From contig JAATEW010000288.1 in NCBI GenBank assembly GCA_015655535.1, positions 1 through 27,550 of the forward strand: DNA of 27,550 nucleotides. Direction: 5' to 3'. The position numbers and the translations under genes were made by a program. Numbering within the stretch: the stretch's first letter is position 1; each line of letters opens with the position of its first letter. The DNA is from Hyphomicrobiales bacterium. Lineage in GTDB: Bacteria > Pseudomonadota > Alphaproteobacteria > Rhizobiales > Beijerinckiaceae. Positions 15,130-22,360 of the stretch are shown in pieces. The notes beneath the pieces were generated by a model, which did no database searches, was not told where the DNA came from, and was given only the letters and a program-made list of their open reading frames with translations.

Positions 15130-16094
15130 GCGAATTGATCAAAATGCTCTCAGCTGACACGGGGTTGATCGAAAGCGATCTTCTGGCGATCATCCATACG
15201 GCACCGCAACGATATAGAGCGTTCCAAATTCCTAAGCGTTCGGGAGGAATGCGGGAGATCGCACAACCCGCTCGCGAGGTAAAAACACTTCAACGAGCGA
15301 TCATGGACCGCGTGCTACGGCGCCTGCCAATTCACGATGCTGCGATGGCATACAGGGAAGGAATATCGATCAAGGACAATGCAGCACTTCACGCTGGCCA
15401 TGGGCCTATCCTCAAGATGGATTTTAAGGATTTCTTCCCCTCGATACGAAGCACCGACTGGGAGCAGTATTGTCGACAACATGCTGTTTTAGCTCCTGAA
15501 GACGTGCCTTACTCTTCGCAGATACTATTTAGGCATTCGAAGGGCGAACGTATCCTAAAACTATCTATCGGGGCTCCATCCTCACCGATGCTTAGTAACG
15601 CGATTTTATTCGACTTCGATTGTCTTGTGGCAGACGAAGCTATCAAGCGTAGTATCCAATACACTCGATACGCAGACGATATGACGTTTTCCGGTCAGCG
15701 GATCGGAATGCTGAAAGACATGGTCAGAGTCGTCATTGATTCGGCGCACCAAATTCAACGTCCGCATCTGACCGTGAACGATGAAAAGACCACATTCATA
15801 ACGGCCGCCAGACGCCGGACTGTGACTGGAGTTGTCTTAGCCAACGACGGCACAGTCAGTCTCGGCCGAGATAAAAAGAGATTGATTTCCGCTCAGGTCC
15901 ATCACGCTGCACTTGGCAAACTCGATGCTACGACGATGATCGAACTGGCAGGATACCTTTCATTTGTAAATGTAGTAGAGCCTCAGTTCCTATCAAAGCT
16001 GCAAGCTTGGTATGGCAATGAAACGATAAGGAAGATAAAGAAAACTGCTGCCACTCTTGCTTATAGGCGCCATCCTGGGCCAACTGTTCGTTAA
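15126..16094 (+). CDS. Retron reverse transcriptase
   Basis: 322 residues. All landmarks of a retron RT are seen: RT1 region FQIPKRSGGMREI (33-45), the retron-specific NAxxH as NAALH (85-89), the first catalytic Asp99 in LKMDFKDFFPS, SIGAPSSPMLSN (147-158), the catalytic YADD (182-185), and the VTG motif (233-235) that recognises the msr stem-loop, followed by GRDKKR. There is no maturase or endonuclease domain, so it is neither a group II intron nor a DGR enzyme. It would use the branching G of the msr RNA as primer and copy the msd part, then stay bound to the msDNA and restrain the effector. ATG at 15126 overlaps the effector stop. The order RNA-effector-RT is that of Retron-Sen2 as remembered. 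Confidence 0.96.
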   Translation: MSELIKMLSADTGLIESDLLAIIHTAPQRYRAFQIPKRSGGMREIAQPAREVKTLQRAIMDRVLRRLPIHDAAMAYREGISIKDNAALHAGHGPILKMDFKDFFPSIRSTDWEQYCRQHAVLAPEDVPYSSQILFRHSKGERILKLSIGAPSSPMLSNAILFDFDCLVADEAIKRSIQYTRYADDMTFSGQRIGMLKDMVRVVIDSAHQIQRPHLTVNDEKTTFITAARRRTVTGVVLANDGTVSLGRDKKRLISAQVHHAALGKLDATTMIELAGYLSFVNVVEPQFLSKLQAWYGNETIRKIKKTAATLAYRRHPGPTVR

Positions 16095-16119
16095 GAACGC
16101 TGGCGGCCGGGTTCGTTAT

Positions 16120-16512
16120 TCACAGCCCGAAAACCGCCGCGTGCAGCAAACGCCCCGGCGCAAGCGTGAAGATGCCGGCGATCACAAGCCCCGCAAAGGT
16201 CAAGACCATCGTGATCGCATGCGCTCGGATATTGCCCTGCCGCCGCAGCCAGACCGCCGCCGGCAGGGACATCAAAGTGACGATCGAGAGAATATGGACC
16301 GGGCTGTAATGGGCAGGCCAGATCGACGTGATCGCGAAGGACGACAGCGCCACCGCGAGCATCACGCCGATCCACGCCCAACCAATTGAGCGATGCGCAA
16401 GCGTTCCCTTGCGCATCAAGAGTACCGCCGATCCGAGGCCCAAGGCCAAAACCGCCGCCGCCAATTGAAACTTTATGGCGGCGGACGAAGCCAGGATCGG
16501 CGCGAGGCTCAT
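16120..16512 (-). CDS. DUF2306-like four-helix membrane protein
   Basis: 130 residues with four predicted membrane helices: about 13-33, 44-65, 73-92 and 98-118. The pattern fits DUF2306 proteins, a family of small bacterial membrane proteins without assigned function: LMRKGTLAHRSIGWAW after helix 1, a conserved His in AHYSPVHIL, and RAHAITM before the last helix. ATG at 16512. It is convergent with the retron RT gene (25 bases between stops), so it marks the right flank of the retron insertion. The upstream gap to DUF2852 holds a palindromic repeat. Confidence 0.75.
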   Translation of the reverse strand: MSLAPILASSAAIKFQLAAAVLALGLGSAVLLMRKGTLAHRSIGWAWIGVMLAVALSSFAITSIWPAHYSPVHILSIVTLMSLPAAVWLRRQGNIRAHAITMVLTFAGLVIAGIFTLAPGRLLHAAVFGL

Positions 16513-16531
16513 GCGATCCTCTTGTCGTGTC

Positions 16532-16575
16532 GCATGATCTTCATCCGAAAAGTCTGCAACTTTTCGGGATCATGC
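16532..16575. repeat. Intergenic palindrome, second copy of the GAAAAG...CTTTTC family
   Basis: GCATGATC (16532-16539) and CCGAAAAG (16545-16552) pair exactly with CTTTTCGG (16560-16567) and GATCATGC (16568-16575). The loop is TCTGCAA, and a 5-base bulge TTCAT interrupts the left arm. Like the copy at 3918-3962 it is followed by TTTAAAC, here providing the TAA stop of the DUF2852 gene. It belongs to a repeat type widespread in Rhizobiales (memory). Confidence 0.75.
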
Positions 16576-16576
16576 T

Positions 16577-17089
16577 TTAAACCGACGTCTCGCCGGACGG
16601 CGGTTGCTGCCAATTGCGGCGGGCATTCATGAAGCGGTCGAATTCCTCGCGATCCTTGGCGCGGCGCAGATTTTCCATGAAGTCCGCGAATTCGCGCTCG
16701 GCTGCGATGAGCTTCTGACGCTCCTCTTCGAGCCTTGCGAGCTCGGCCCCGCGCCATTCGTCGAAGGCGGCATTGCCGGATGAGCGCAGGCCGAAGCCCG
16801 AAAAGCGCGAGGCGCCGCAGCCCCATTCGGCTTTATGAGCCATGGCCCACTCCCGCTTGGCCTGCCATTTCTCCTGGATGAAAGTCGACAGATCGCCTTC
16901 GTAATCATGTTTGCGCTGCCAGACCTTCCAAAGCACGATCGCAAGCCCGACCGGCCAGAAGAAGACGAAGCCCAAAATCATCGCGACAAGCTCGATCGGC
17001 CGCCAGCGGAAGCTGCCGCAGCCGTGATGATGATGACGCGGCGGTTCTTGATCATAGGACGGCTGATACGGTCCGGAATAAGCACTCAT
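16577..17089 (-). CDS. DUF2852 family protein
   Basis: 170 residues. The N-terminus is Pro/His-rich with HHHHGCG (19-25). One strong membrane helix, about 33-53 (ELVAMILGFVFFWPVGLAIVL), is followed by a cytoplasmic part with a coiled-coil-like helix (FDEWRGAELARLEEERQKL...) and the closing pattern AKDREEFDRFMNARR, typical of the alphaproteobacterial DUF2852 family. Function unknown. ATG at 17089, preceded by GGAGAG. The upstream 150-base gap contains a TetR-operator-like inverted repeat, and the next gene upstream on the same strand is a TetR regulator, so regulation by it is possible. Confidence 0.85.
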   Translation of the reverse strand: MSAYSGPYQPSYDQEPPRHHHHGCGSFRWRPIELVAMILGFVFFWPVGLAIVLWKVWQRKHDYEGDLSTFIQEKWQAKREWAMAHKAEWGCGASRFSGFGLRSSGNAAFDEWRGAELARLEEERQKLIAAEREFADFMENLRRAKDREEFDRFMNARRNWQQPPSGETSV

Positions 17090-17133
17090 GGCTCTCTCCT
17101 GTGTCGCCGCTGCGATCGCAATCCCGGCGGCCC

Positions 17134-17160
17134 AATGTGAATGTTATATACATTTACATT
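17134..17160. promoter_or_regulatory. Inverted repeat upstream of DUF2852, possible TetR operator
   Basis: AATGTGAATG (17134-17143) and CATTTACATT (17151-17160) are inverted with nine of ten matches around the 7-base spacer TTATATA. It lies 45 bases before the DUF2852 start and 80 bases behind the 3' end of the TetR gene at 17240. Size and symmetry fit a TetR-family site. Confidence 0.5.
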
Positions 17161-17239
17161 CCAAAAGTCGAGATGCCGGAATGACCGGGAAGACAAGTTG
17201 ATCGATTTTCGAGGCTTGCCTGTTTGGCCTCTCGCGCGC

Positions 17240-17881
17240 CTAACTATGCGCCTGTTTTCGCAGCGCGTTCTCGACCAGTGCCTCGGCGGCCCGATCGAGG
17301 ATGACGGCCGGATCGTCGCCGCGCGCAGGGTCCAAATGGCCGGCAAGCGACAGCATGGCGACGCCATGCGACAAAGACCAAAGCTCGAAGGCCAGTTGCC
17401 TCGCCTCGGCGGAATTCTGACCGATCTTGCCGAGAACGGCGTCGGTCGCGCGATGCAGCCCCTCGAGCGCCAGCGCCGCGACCCCGCCCCAGGCGGGCGA
17501 CACAGGCGTCCGCGTATTGACGAACATAGCGGCATAAAGGCCAGGTTCGCTGCGCGCGAAAGCGAGATAGGCGGGGCCCATCCGCCGCAAGGCCTGACGC
17601 GCATCGGGGCGGCCTTCGTCCCAGGCACCTGCCAGGCGCTGGCCGAAAAGCTCGAACCCGCGGCGCGCCAATTCGCCCATGAGATCATTACGGTCGGCGA
17701 AATGCCGGTAGGGCGCCGCCGCCGTCACGCCGACGCGTTTGGCGGCTTCGGCCAGCGTAAACCCGGCCGGCCCGCGTTCGGCGACAAGCAGCCGCGCCGC
17801 CTCGATCAGCGCATCCTTGAGGCTGCCGTGATGGTAACTGGTTTTAGGGCCGAAGCCGAAAAGCGGGTTTTTAGGTCTCAT
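17240..17881 (-). CDS. TetR/AcrR-family transcriptional regulator
   Basis: 213 residues from ATG 17881 (MRPKNPLF...). The frame is open to 17986, but the added residues are unlike a TetR N-terminus. The helix-turn-helix is seen in FTLAEAAKRVGVTAAAPYRHFADRNDLMGEL (about 41-71, quoted in family order: TLAEAAKRVG, APYRHF, DLMGEL). The C-terminal part has AYLAFARSEPGLYAAMF and WSLSHGVAML, typical of the WHG/TetR_C_33 ligand domain. It probably represses a nearby promoter on binding no ligand. Candidate targets are the inverted repeat at 17134-17160 and its own promoter in the 154-base gap shared with the Tim44-like gene. Confidence 0.9.
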   Translation of the reverse strand: MRPKNPLFGFGPKTSYHHGSLKDALIEAARLLVAERGPAGFTLAEAAKRVGVTAAAPYRHFADRNDLMGELARRGFELFGQRLAGAWDEGRPDARQALRRMGPAYLAFARSEPGLYAAMFVNTRTPVSPAWGGVAALALEGLHRATDAVLGKIGQNSAEARQLAFELWSLSHGVAMLSLAGHLDPARGDDPAVILDRAAEALVENALRKQAHS

Positions 17882-18035
17882 GGCGCAATGATAAGCCGGC
17901 TCGCCCGGCTTTGCGACTTCTCGCTTTGTGTTCCTAAACACATTGCAACGAGGCGAACCTTTGCGCTTTTGCAAAAGCCATCCCATATTCTGCGCGTCCG
18001 GCCCTTTCCTTGGGCCTGTTCAAAAAGAGAGTTCC

Positions 18036-18977
18036 ATGTCCCTTCGTCATATGTCGATGATCCTTGGCCTTGCCGCCGCGCTGGCGCTCGGCATGACCGG
18101 AGACACATTCGCGCGCGCCGGGGGCGGCGGTTCCTTTGGCAGCCGCGGGTCGAGCACGTTCAGCGCGCCGCCCTCCACAAGCCCGTCGCCGCGCGGCGCG
18201 GCGCCGATCGACCGCTCCATGTCTTCGCCCAATGCCAGCGTTTTCCGGCCGAATACGCTTGGAAACAGCGGCGGATTTTTCGGCGGCGGGTTCGGCCGCG
18301 GCCTTATCGGCGGTTTTCTGGGCGCCGGGCTTTTCGGGCTTCTGTTCGGCCATGGCCTCTTCGGCGGCATGGGCGGTGGCAGTTCGATCCTCGGTCTTTT
18401 GATCCAGATCGGGCTTTTGTTCCTGGTCGTGAAACTGGCCCTGAACTTTTTCCGCAGCCGGCAGCCCGGCTTCGCGGGATCGGGTTCGGGCTTTACGCCG
18501 GGGGGAAACACCGGTGGTGCGCCGTTCTCGGGCTTCGGTGGCGGCGGATCCGCCCCGCGCGAGAAAATCCAGATCCAGCCGGCCGATTTCAACACGTTCG
18601 AGCAGCGCTTGAGCGAAGTCGAGACCGCCTTCGGCCAGGAGAATTTCGAGGCCGTGCGCCATATCGTGACGCCGGAAATGGCTTCCTATTTCTCGGAAGA
18701 ACTGTCGGAGAATGCGAGCAAAGGCCTCGTCAACAAGGTCGGCGCGCCGAAGCTTCTGCAAGGCGATCTGGCCGAGGCTTGGCGCGAGGGCGGCAGTGAT
18801 TATGCAACCGTTGCCATGCGTTTTGCCATGACCGACTGGACAATCGAGCGCGCAACCGGCCGCGTGGTCGCGGGCGATCCGGCCAATCCGCAGGAGATCA
18901 CGGAAGTCTGGACTTTCGTGCGCCCGGCCGGCGGTTCGCCGGTCGATTGGAAACTCTCGGCGCTCCAGCAGGCTTGA
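18036..18977 (+). CDS. Tim44-like domain protein
   Basis: 313 residues from ATG 18036, with AGAGAG a few bases upstream. A cleavable or anchoring signal (residues 1-27, ending TFARAG) is followed by a Gly/Ser/Pro-rich spacer. Next is a long Gly-rich hydrophobic stretch about 85-145 (GGFFGGGFGRGLIGGFLGAG and onward, ending LFLVVKLALNFF) that likely spans the membrane. The C-terminal domain (about 185-310) has the Tim44-like pattern DFNTFEQRLSEVETAF, AVRHIVTPEMASYFSEEL and VWTFVRPAGG. Bacterial Tim44-like proteins sit in the inner membrane or periplasm with no settled role. Divergent from the TetR gene; followed by a strong terminator. Confidence 0.88.
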   Translation: MSLRHMSMILGLAAALALGMTGDTFARAGGGGSFGSRGSSTFSAPPSTSPSPRGAAPIDRSMSSPNASVFRPNTLGNSGGFFGGGFGRGLIGGFLGAGLFGLLFGHGLFGGMGGGSSILGLLIQIGLLFLVVKLALNFFRSRQPGFAGSGSGFTPGGNTGGAPFSGFGGGGSAPREKIQIQPADFNTFEQRLSEVETAFGQENFEAVRHIVTPEMASYFSEELSENASKGLVNKVGAPKLLQGDLAEAWREGGSDYATVAMRFAMTDWTIERATGRVVAGDPANPQEITEVWTFVRPAGGSPVDWKLSALQQA

Positions 18978-18994
18978 TCTCCGGACAGGTTACA

Positions 18995-19031
18995 AAGAAC
19001 GCACGCCCGAAAGGCGTGCGTTCTTCTTTTT
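18995..19031 (+). terminator. Rho-independent terminator of the Tim44-like gene
   Basis: A perfect 13-base-pair stem, 18995-19007 with 19013-19025, closes a CGAAA loop and is followed by CTTTTT at 19026-19031. It starts 17 bases after the TGA at 18975-18977. Confidence 0.9.
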
Positions 19032-19090
19032 GGCCTGCCTGATTTTCGCCTTCTAGTTTAAGAAAGGTAAACCATCAGGAGGCGCAAGCC

Positions 19091-19786
19091 TTGGACGAGC
19101 GGACGCGCGATTTGGAAACGCCACTTGGGCCCACGCCACTTGGGCCCGCACCGCGAGAGCCCGCGAAAGACGGCCCGACGCCGCCGCTCAAAGCCGCGAT
19201 CCGGCGCGCCCGCGTCGAAGAGGCCGAACATTCGGAAGTGCTCGCCGAATTGCGCGGCGCCGAATTGGCCCGGCTCGAAATGCTGCAAGAAGCGCTCGAA
19301 CCCGTGCTCGCCGAAGTGCCAGAAAACCTCGATCTCTTCGATATCGGCGTGACGCAAGGCGCGCATCCGCGCCTCTTCATCGACATGATCGGCTTTGTCG
19401 AAATGGGCCGCGACCGGCGGCTCTATCGCTTTTTGCAGGATACACGGCACGGCCGCGTGAAACTCGCCGAAAGCGAGAAGATCGAGACGATGGTGAAGGC
19501 CGTCACGGATTATATCGCGCGGCGCCTCGTCGAACGCGAGAAGGCGCTCGCCGCCGATCAGACGGCCGGGGAGGCGCCAAAGGCTGCCGCGCCCGCCGTC
19601 GCAAGCGCTCCGGTGCCTGCCCCCGCCGCGGCTCCGAAGATGCGGAAGTCGCGCCAGGATTTCCGGCAGATTCTCGGTTTCATGATCGATCTTTTGGGAT
19701 CGATGGCGCTTTTCACGCTGGTCGCGGCGGGCGCCTATTATCTTTTGACCCTTTTCGCGGCCTGGCAGGCAGCACATCATCAGTAG
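19091..19786 (+). CDS. Conserved hypothetical protein with C-terminal membrane helices
   Basis: 231 residues starting at TTG 19091. An exact AGGAGG at 19077-19082 with 8-base spacing decides this unusual start. The N-terminus is Pro-rich and contains a perfect in-frame 15-base tandem duplication (TPLGP twice). A central globular part (about 45-155) includes FDIGVTQGAHPRLFIDMIGF and YRFLQDTRHGR, which I recall from uncharacterised Rhizobiales proteins. An Ala/Pro linker (160-185) leads to a hydrophobic C-terminus (about 195-225) likely anchored in the inner membrane. No function is proposed. It stands between the terminator at 19031 and a repeat at 19797. Confidence 0.8.
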   Translation: MDERTRDLETPLGPTPLGPAPREPAKDGPTPPLKAAIRRARVEEAEHSEVLAELRGAELARLEMLQEALEPVLAEVPENLDLFDIGVTQGAHPRLFIDMIGFVEMGRDRRLYRFLQDTRHGRVKLAESEKIETMVKAVTDYIARRLVEREKALAADQTAGEAPKAAAPAVASAPVPAPAAAPKMRKSRQDFRQILGFMIDLLGSMALFTLVAAGAYYLLTLFAAWQAAHHQ

Positions 19787-19796
19787 AGCGCGAATC

Positions 19797-19890
19797 CCTC
19801 CCCTTCAGGGGAAGGTGATCGCGAAGCGATCAGGTGGGGAACCCCATCCGTCATACTACGCATGACACCTTCCCCAAAAGGGGAAGGATC
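19797..19890. repeat. Mosaic intergenic repeat with three hairpins
   Basis: CCCC/GGGG around 19799-19811, TGATCGC/GCGATCA at 19816-19832, and CCTTCCCC/GGGGAAGG at 19868-19887 lie between two convergent genes. The phrases (CTCCCCTTCAGGGGAAGG, GGTGGGG) resemble the repeat at 22361-22562 and a common alphaproteobacterial intergenic repeat type. It may act as a bidirectional transcription stop. Confidence 0.6.
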
Positions 19891-19907
19891 AGCCCCCACC
19901 TTCAGCG

Positions 19908-20795
19908 TTAGAAAACGATCTCGCCCAGGTCGCCGATGTCTTTCGTTCCCGGCAAGAGCCCACGCGACCGCCCCTTGATCTTGAAGGCGCCCGCGTGGCC
20001 CTCGATCTGGAACAGATTATAGCCGGCGCGATGATCGGGCGTGCCGCCGACCGCCGAGCCCGACGCGACGCCGATCACAGGAACAGGCCCGTTCGGCCCT
20101 GCGATGCGGGCGATCTGCAGCTTGTGATTATGGCCGTGGATCACGAGTTCCGCACCCGTCCGTTCGATCATCCGCTCGAAGTCATAGGCGTCAGACAGCG
20201 CGCGGCCGAGTGGCGCGCCGCCGCGATGCGGCGGATGGTGGATCATGACGACGCGCGCCAAGCCGCGCTTACCCGCGCTCTGCAGCAGCCTCTCGCAGGC
20301 TTTGATCTGTCCGTAGCCAAGCCGCCCCGAGGCGATGAAAGGCGCGGTCGCTATCCCCGACGTCACGCCGATCAGCGCGACCTCGCCTTTGACGCGCATA
20401 TAAGGATAGGCGTGGCTCGTATCACGCTCGCCCTCCGTCCAGGGCGCGAAGGTCTCGTCTATGGCGGCGATAGCACTTGGCACATAGGCGTCGTGATTGC
20501 CCGGCACAAAGCTCACCATCTCGCCGGAGCCAAGGGTTTCGAGCCAGGCGCGGCCCAGCGAAAACTCCTCGGGCAAAGCGATATTCATGATGTCGCCCGT
20601 CATCGCGATATGATCGGGCGCCTGCGCCTTGAGATCGGCGACGAGGCGCGACAGCACCTCCACATCGTGGATATGCGCCCTGGCCCGCACCCAGTTCAGA
20701 TAGCCAGTCAGCCGCTTGCCGATAAGATCGACAGGGCGCGGCTGCGGCAAGGGGCCGAGATGCACATCGGAGATATGAGCGAGAAGGAAGGTCAC
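19908..20795 (-). CDS. Metallophosphoesterase (calcineurin-like)
   Basis: 295 residues, soluble. The dinuclear metal site is complete: DVH (Asp10, His12) in ISDVHLG, GD (Asp68) in MTGDIMN, GNHD (Asn100, His101), a His in IHHPPHRGG, and GHNH in VIHGHNHKL. The order matches the cyclic-nucleotide phosphodiesterase (CpdA/Icc) type of class III phosphoesterases. Other substrates, such as UDP-diacylglucosamine or phosphodiesters of unknown kind, remain possible. It starts 31 bases after the mbfA stop on the same strand and is probably cotranscribed, which would place it under iron control; a functional link to iron is not known to me. Confidence 0.9.
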   Translation of the reverse strand: MTFLLAHISDVHLGPLPQPRPVDLIGKRLTGYLNWVRARAHIHDVEVLSRLVADLKAQAPDHIAMTGDIMNIALPEEFSLGRAWLETLGSGEMVSFVPGNHDAYVPSAIAAIDETFAPWTEGERDTSHAYPYMRVKGEVALIGVTSGIATAPFIASGRLGYGQIKACERLLQSAGKRGLARVVMIHHPPHRGGAPLGRALSDAYDFERMIERTGAELVIHGHNHKLQIARIAGPNGPVPVIGVASGSAVGGTPDHRAGYNLFQIEGHAGAFKIKGRSRGLLPGTKDIGDLGEIVF

Positions 20796-20826
20796 GCGGC
20801 CTTTGTCGTGAGCCTTGGCCGCGCGG

Positions 20827-21804
20827 TCAAGACGCTCCGATCAAAATGCCCGTCGCGAGCACGATGAGGCCGCCGAGCACGATCTGGAAGACGGCCTTCA
20901 GGAAGGGCGTGTCCATATAGCGGGCACGGACCCAGGCAATCACCCAAAGCTCGATGAAGACCACCGTCCCCGCTATGCCCGTCGCGATCCAGAAAGCGTT
21001 CGGCCACCTGTCCGGCACGAGATAGGGCAAAGTATGGCCGAGGCCGCCGAGCGTCGTCATCAGGCCGGTGACGGCGCCGCGCAGGATCGGCGAGCCGCGC
21101 CCGGTGATGGAGCCGTCGTCGGAGAGCGCCTCGGCAAAGGCCATGCTGATGCCGGCACCGAGCGAGGCTGCGAGACCGACGACGAAGGTCTGCCAATTGC
21201 TGTGCGTGGCAAAGGCCGCCGCGAATAGCGGACCGAGCGTCGAGACCGATCCATCCATCAGGCCCGCGAGGCCCGGCTGCACATATTGCAGCACGAACAT
21301 GCGGGTGCGCGCCTTGTCTTCCTTTTCGCGGACATCCGGCGGAAGCGTCTGCGTCTCGAGTTCGATCGCGAGCTGTTCGTGGCCGCGCTCGGCGGTGGCA
21401 AGATCGCGCAGGAGCTGGCGAACCTTGTCATCCGTCGCGCGCTGCGCGCATTTCGTATAGAAGGCCGCCGTTTCCGCTTCGCGGATTTCGGCCTCCATGC
21501 GCACCTTGCTCAAGGGCAGGTTGCGGGTCAGCCAGATGGGAGGGCGCTTGACGAAGCCCCTGATGTCGGACGCCCGGATCGGCAGCAATTGCTTGCCGAA
21601 TTTTTCTTCGTAAAGCTTCAGGAGCGCGTCATGGTGGAAGACCTCGACTTGCGCCATATCGGTAAAGAGTTTGGCCGTCGCCGGATAACGATCCTTCAGA
21701 TCCTCGGCGAAGGCCATATAGACGCGGTTGTCGTCTTCCTCGGATGATATGGCGACCGAGAGGATTTCCCGCTCGGTGAGCTGTTCGAGACTTTTCACCC
21801 TCAT
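20827..21804 (-). CDS. mbfA: Membrane-bound ferritin-like iron exporter MbfA
   Basis: 325 residues from ATG 21804; a longer frame to 22008 would run through the opposite NUDIX gene and is rejected. Residues 1-165 form a rubrerythrin/ferritin-like domain with di-iron ligands in SEEDDNRVYMAFAED (Glu22/23 region), EVFH (Glu54, His57), EIREAE (106-111) and ERGH (Glu139, His142). Residues about 170-325 are a VIT1/CCC1-like transporter part with around five hydrophobic helices and PGLAGLMDGSVSTLGPL. In Bradyrhizobium and Agrobacterium, MbfA exports iron and protects against peroxide, and is repressed by Irr when iron is low. The near-perfect ICE box 27 bases upstream fits this. Followed by the metallophosphoesterase gene. 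Confidence 0.93.
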   Translation of the reverse strand: MRVKSLEQLTEREILSVAISSEEDDNRVYMAFAEDLKDRYPATAKLFTDMAQVEVFHHDALLKLYEEKFGKQLLPIRASDIRGFVKRPPIWLTRNLPLSKVRMEAEIREAETAAFYTKCAQRATDDKVRQLLRDLATAERGHEQLAIELETQTLPPDVREKEDKARTRMFVLQYVQPGLAGLMDGSVSTLGPLFAAAFATHSNWQTFVVGLAASLGAGISMAFAEALSDDGSITGRGSPILRGAVTGLMTTLGGLGHTLPYLVPDRWPNAFWIATGIAGTVVFIELWVIAWVRARYMDTPFLKAVFQIVLGGLIVLATGILIGAS

Positions 21805-21830
21805 ACTCCGGACATTTGGGCAGGCTTTAG

Positions 21831-21847
21831 TTTTGAATGCTTCTAAA
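21831..21847. promoter_or_regulatory. ICE box (Irr iron-control element)
   Basis: On the minus strand the site reads TTTAGAAGCATTCAAAA: arms of seven around GCA, with six of seven positions symmetrical. It agrees with the TTTAGAA-n3-TTCnAAA pattern recalled for Irr-binding ICE motifs. It ends 27 bases before the mbfA start and 6 bases before the divergent NUDIX start, so it can affect both. Irr itself is not in the window. Confidence 0.75.
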
Positions 21848-21853
21848 CAGGCT

Positions 21854-22345
21854 ATGAGCCTGACGCAACTGCGAAGGCTTGCCGCATCGCCCAAGGCCTG
21901 GCTGGAAGGCTTGGGCCGGTTGCGCCAGCGCCTCGCGCGGCCGGTGGGTCTCGGCGTGCGCGGCATTGTCATCGGCCCGGACCGCCGGGTTTTGCTGGTG
22001 CGGCACACCTATGTTCAAGGCTGGTATCTGCCCGGCGGCGGTGTCGAGCCCGGCGAAACGCTCACCGACTGCCTTGCCCGCGAGTTGGCCGAGGAAGCGC
22101 ATATAGCGATCGACTCGCCGCCGCTGCTGCACGGGATTTTCCTGCAGCGGCGCGGTAGGCGCAGCCATCATGTCGCCTGCTACGTGGTGCGCGGCTTCCA
22201 TCAGACCGCGCCACGGGAGCCCGATTGGGAGATCGCGGAGATCGGCTTTTTCAGCCCCGATGCTTTGCCGGACGGGACGAGCCCGGCGACGCGGGCAAGG
22301 CTTGCCGAGGTTTGGGAGAACCTGCCGCCCGCGGATATATGGTAG
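21854..22345 (+). CDS. NUDIX hydrolase
   Basis: 163 residues from ATG 21854; the frame extends upstream to 21728, but that part would lie inside mbfA. The Nudix box is complete: GGVEPGETLTDCLARELAEE (about 83-102), matching G-x5-E-x7-REUxEE-x-GU apart from the closing Gly. It follows a beta strand VLLVRHTYVQGWYLPGGG. It hydrolyses a nucleoside diphosphate linked to another moiety; the substrate is not evident. The N-terminal 30 residues (MSLTQLRRLAAS...) are a basic amphipathic extension. The start codon is only 6 bases from the ICE box. A dispersed repeat follows the stop. Confidence 0.9.
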   Translation: MSLTQLRRLAASPKAWLEGLGRLRQRLARPVGLGVRGIVIGPDRRVLLVRHTYVQGWYLPGGGVEPGETLTDCLARELAEEAHIAIDSPPLLHGIFLQRRGRRSHHVACYVVRGFHQTAPREPDWEIAEIGFFSPDALPDGTSPATRARLAEVWENLPPADIW

Positions 22346-22360
22346 CATTAATCGTGGTGT

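Noticed and set aside
15126..16094. RT as part of a group II intron or a diversity-generating retroelement
   Set aside because: No maturase/endonuclease domain, no intron RNA ends, no template/variable repeat pair; NAxxH and VTG motifs and the partner effector point to a retron.
21805..22008. N-terminal extension of MbfA by 68 codons
   Set aside because: It would cross the ICE box and the NUDIX gene on the other strand, and its sequence is unlike the conserved MbfA N-terminus.
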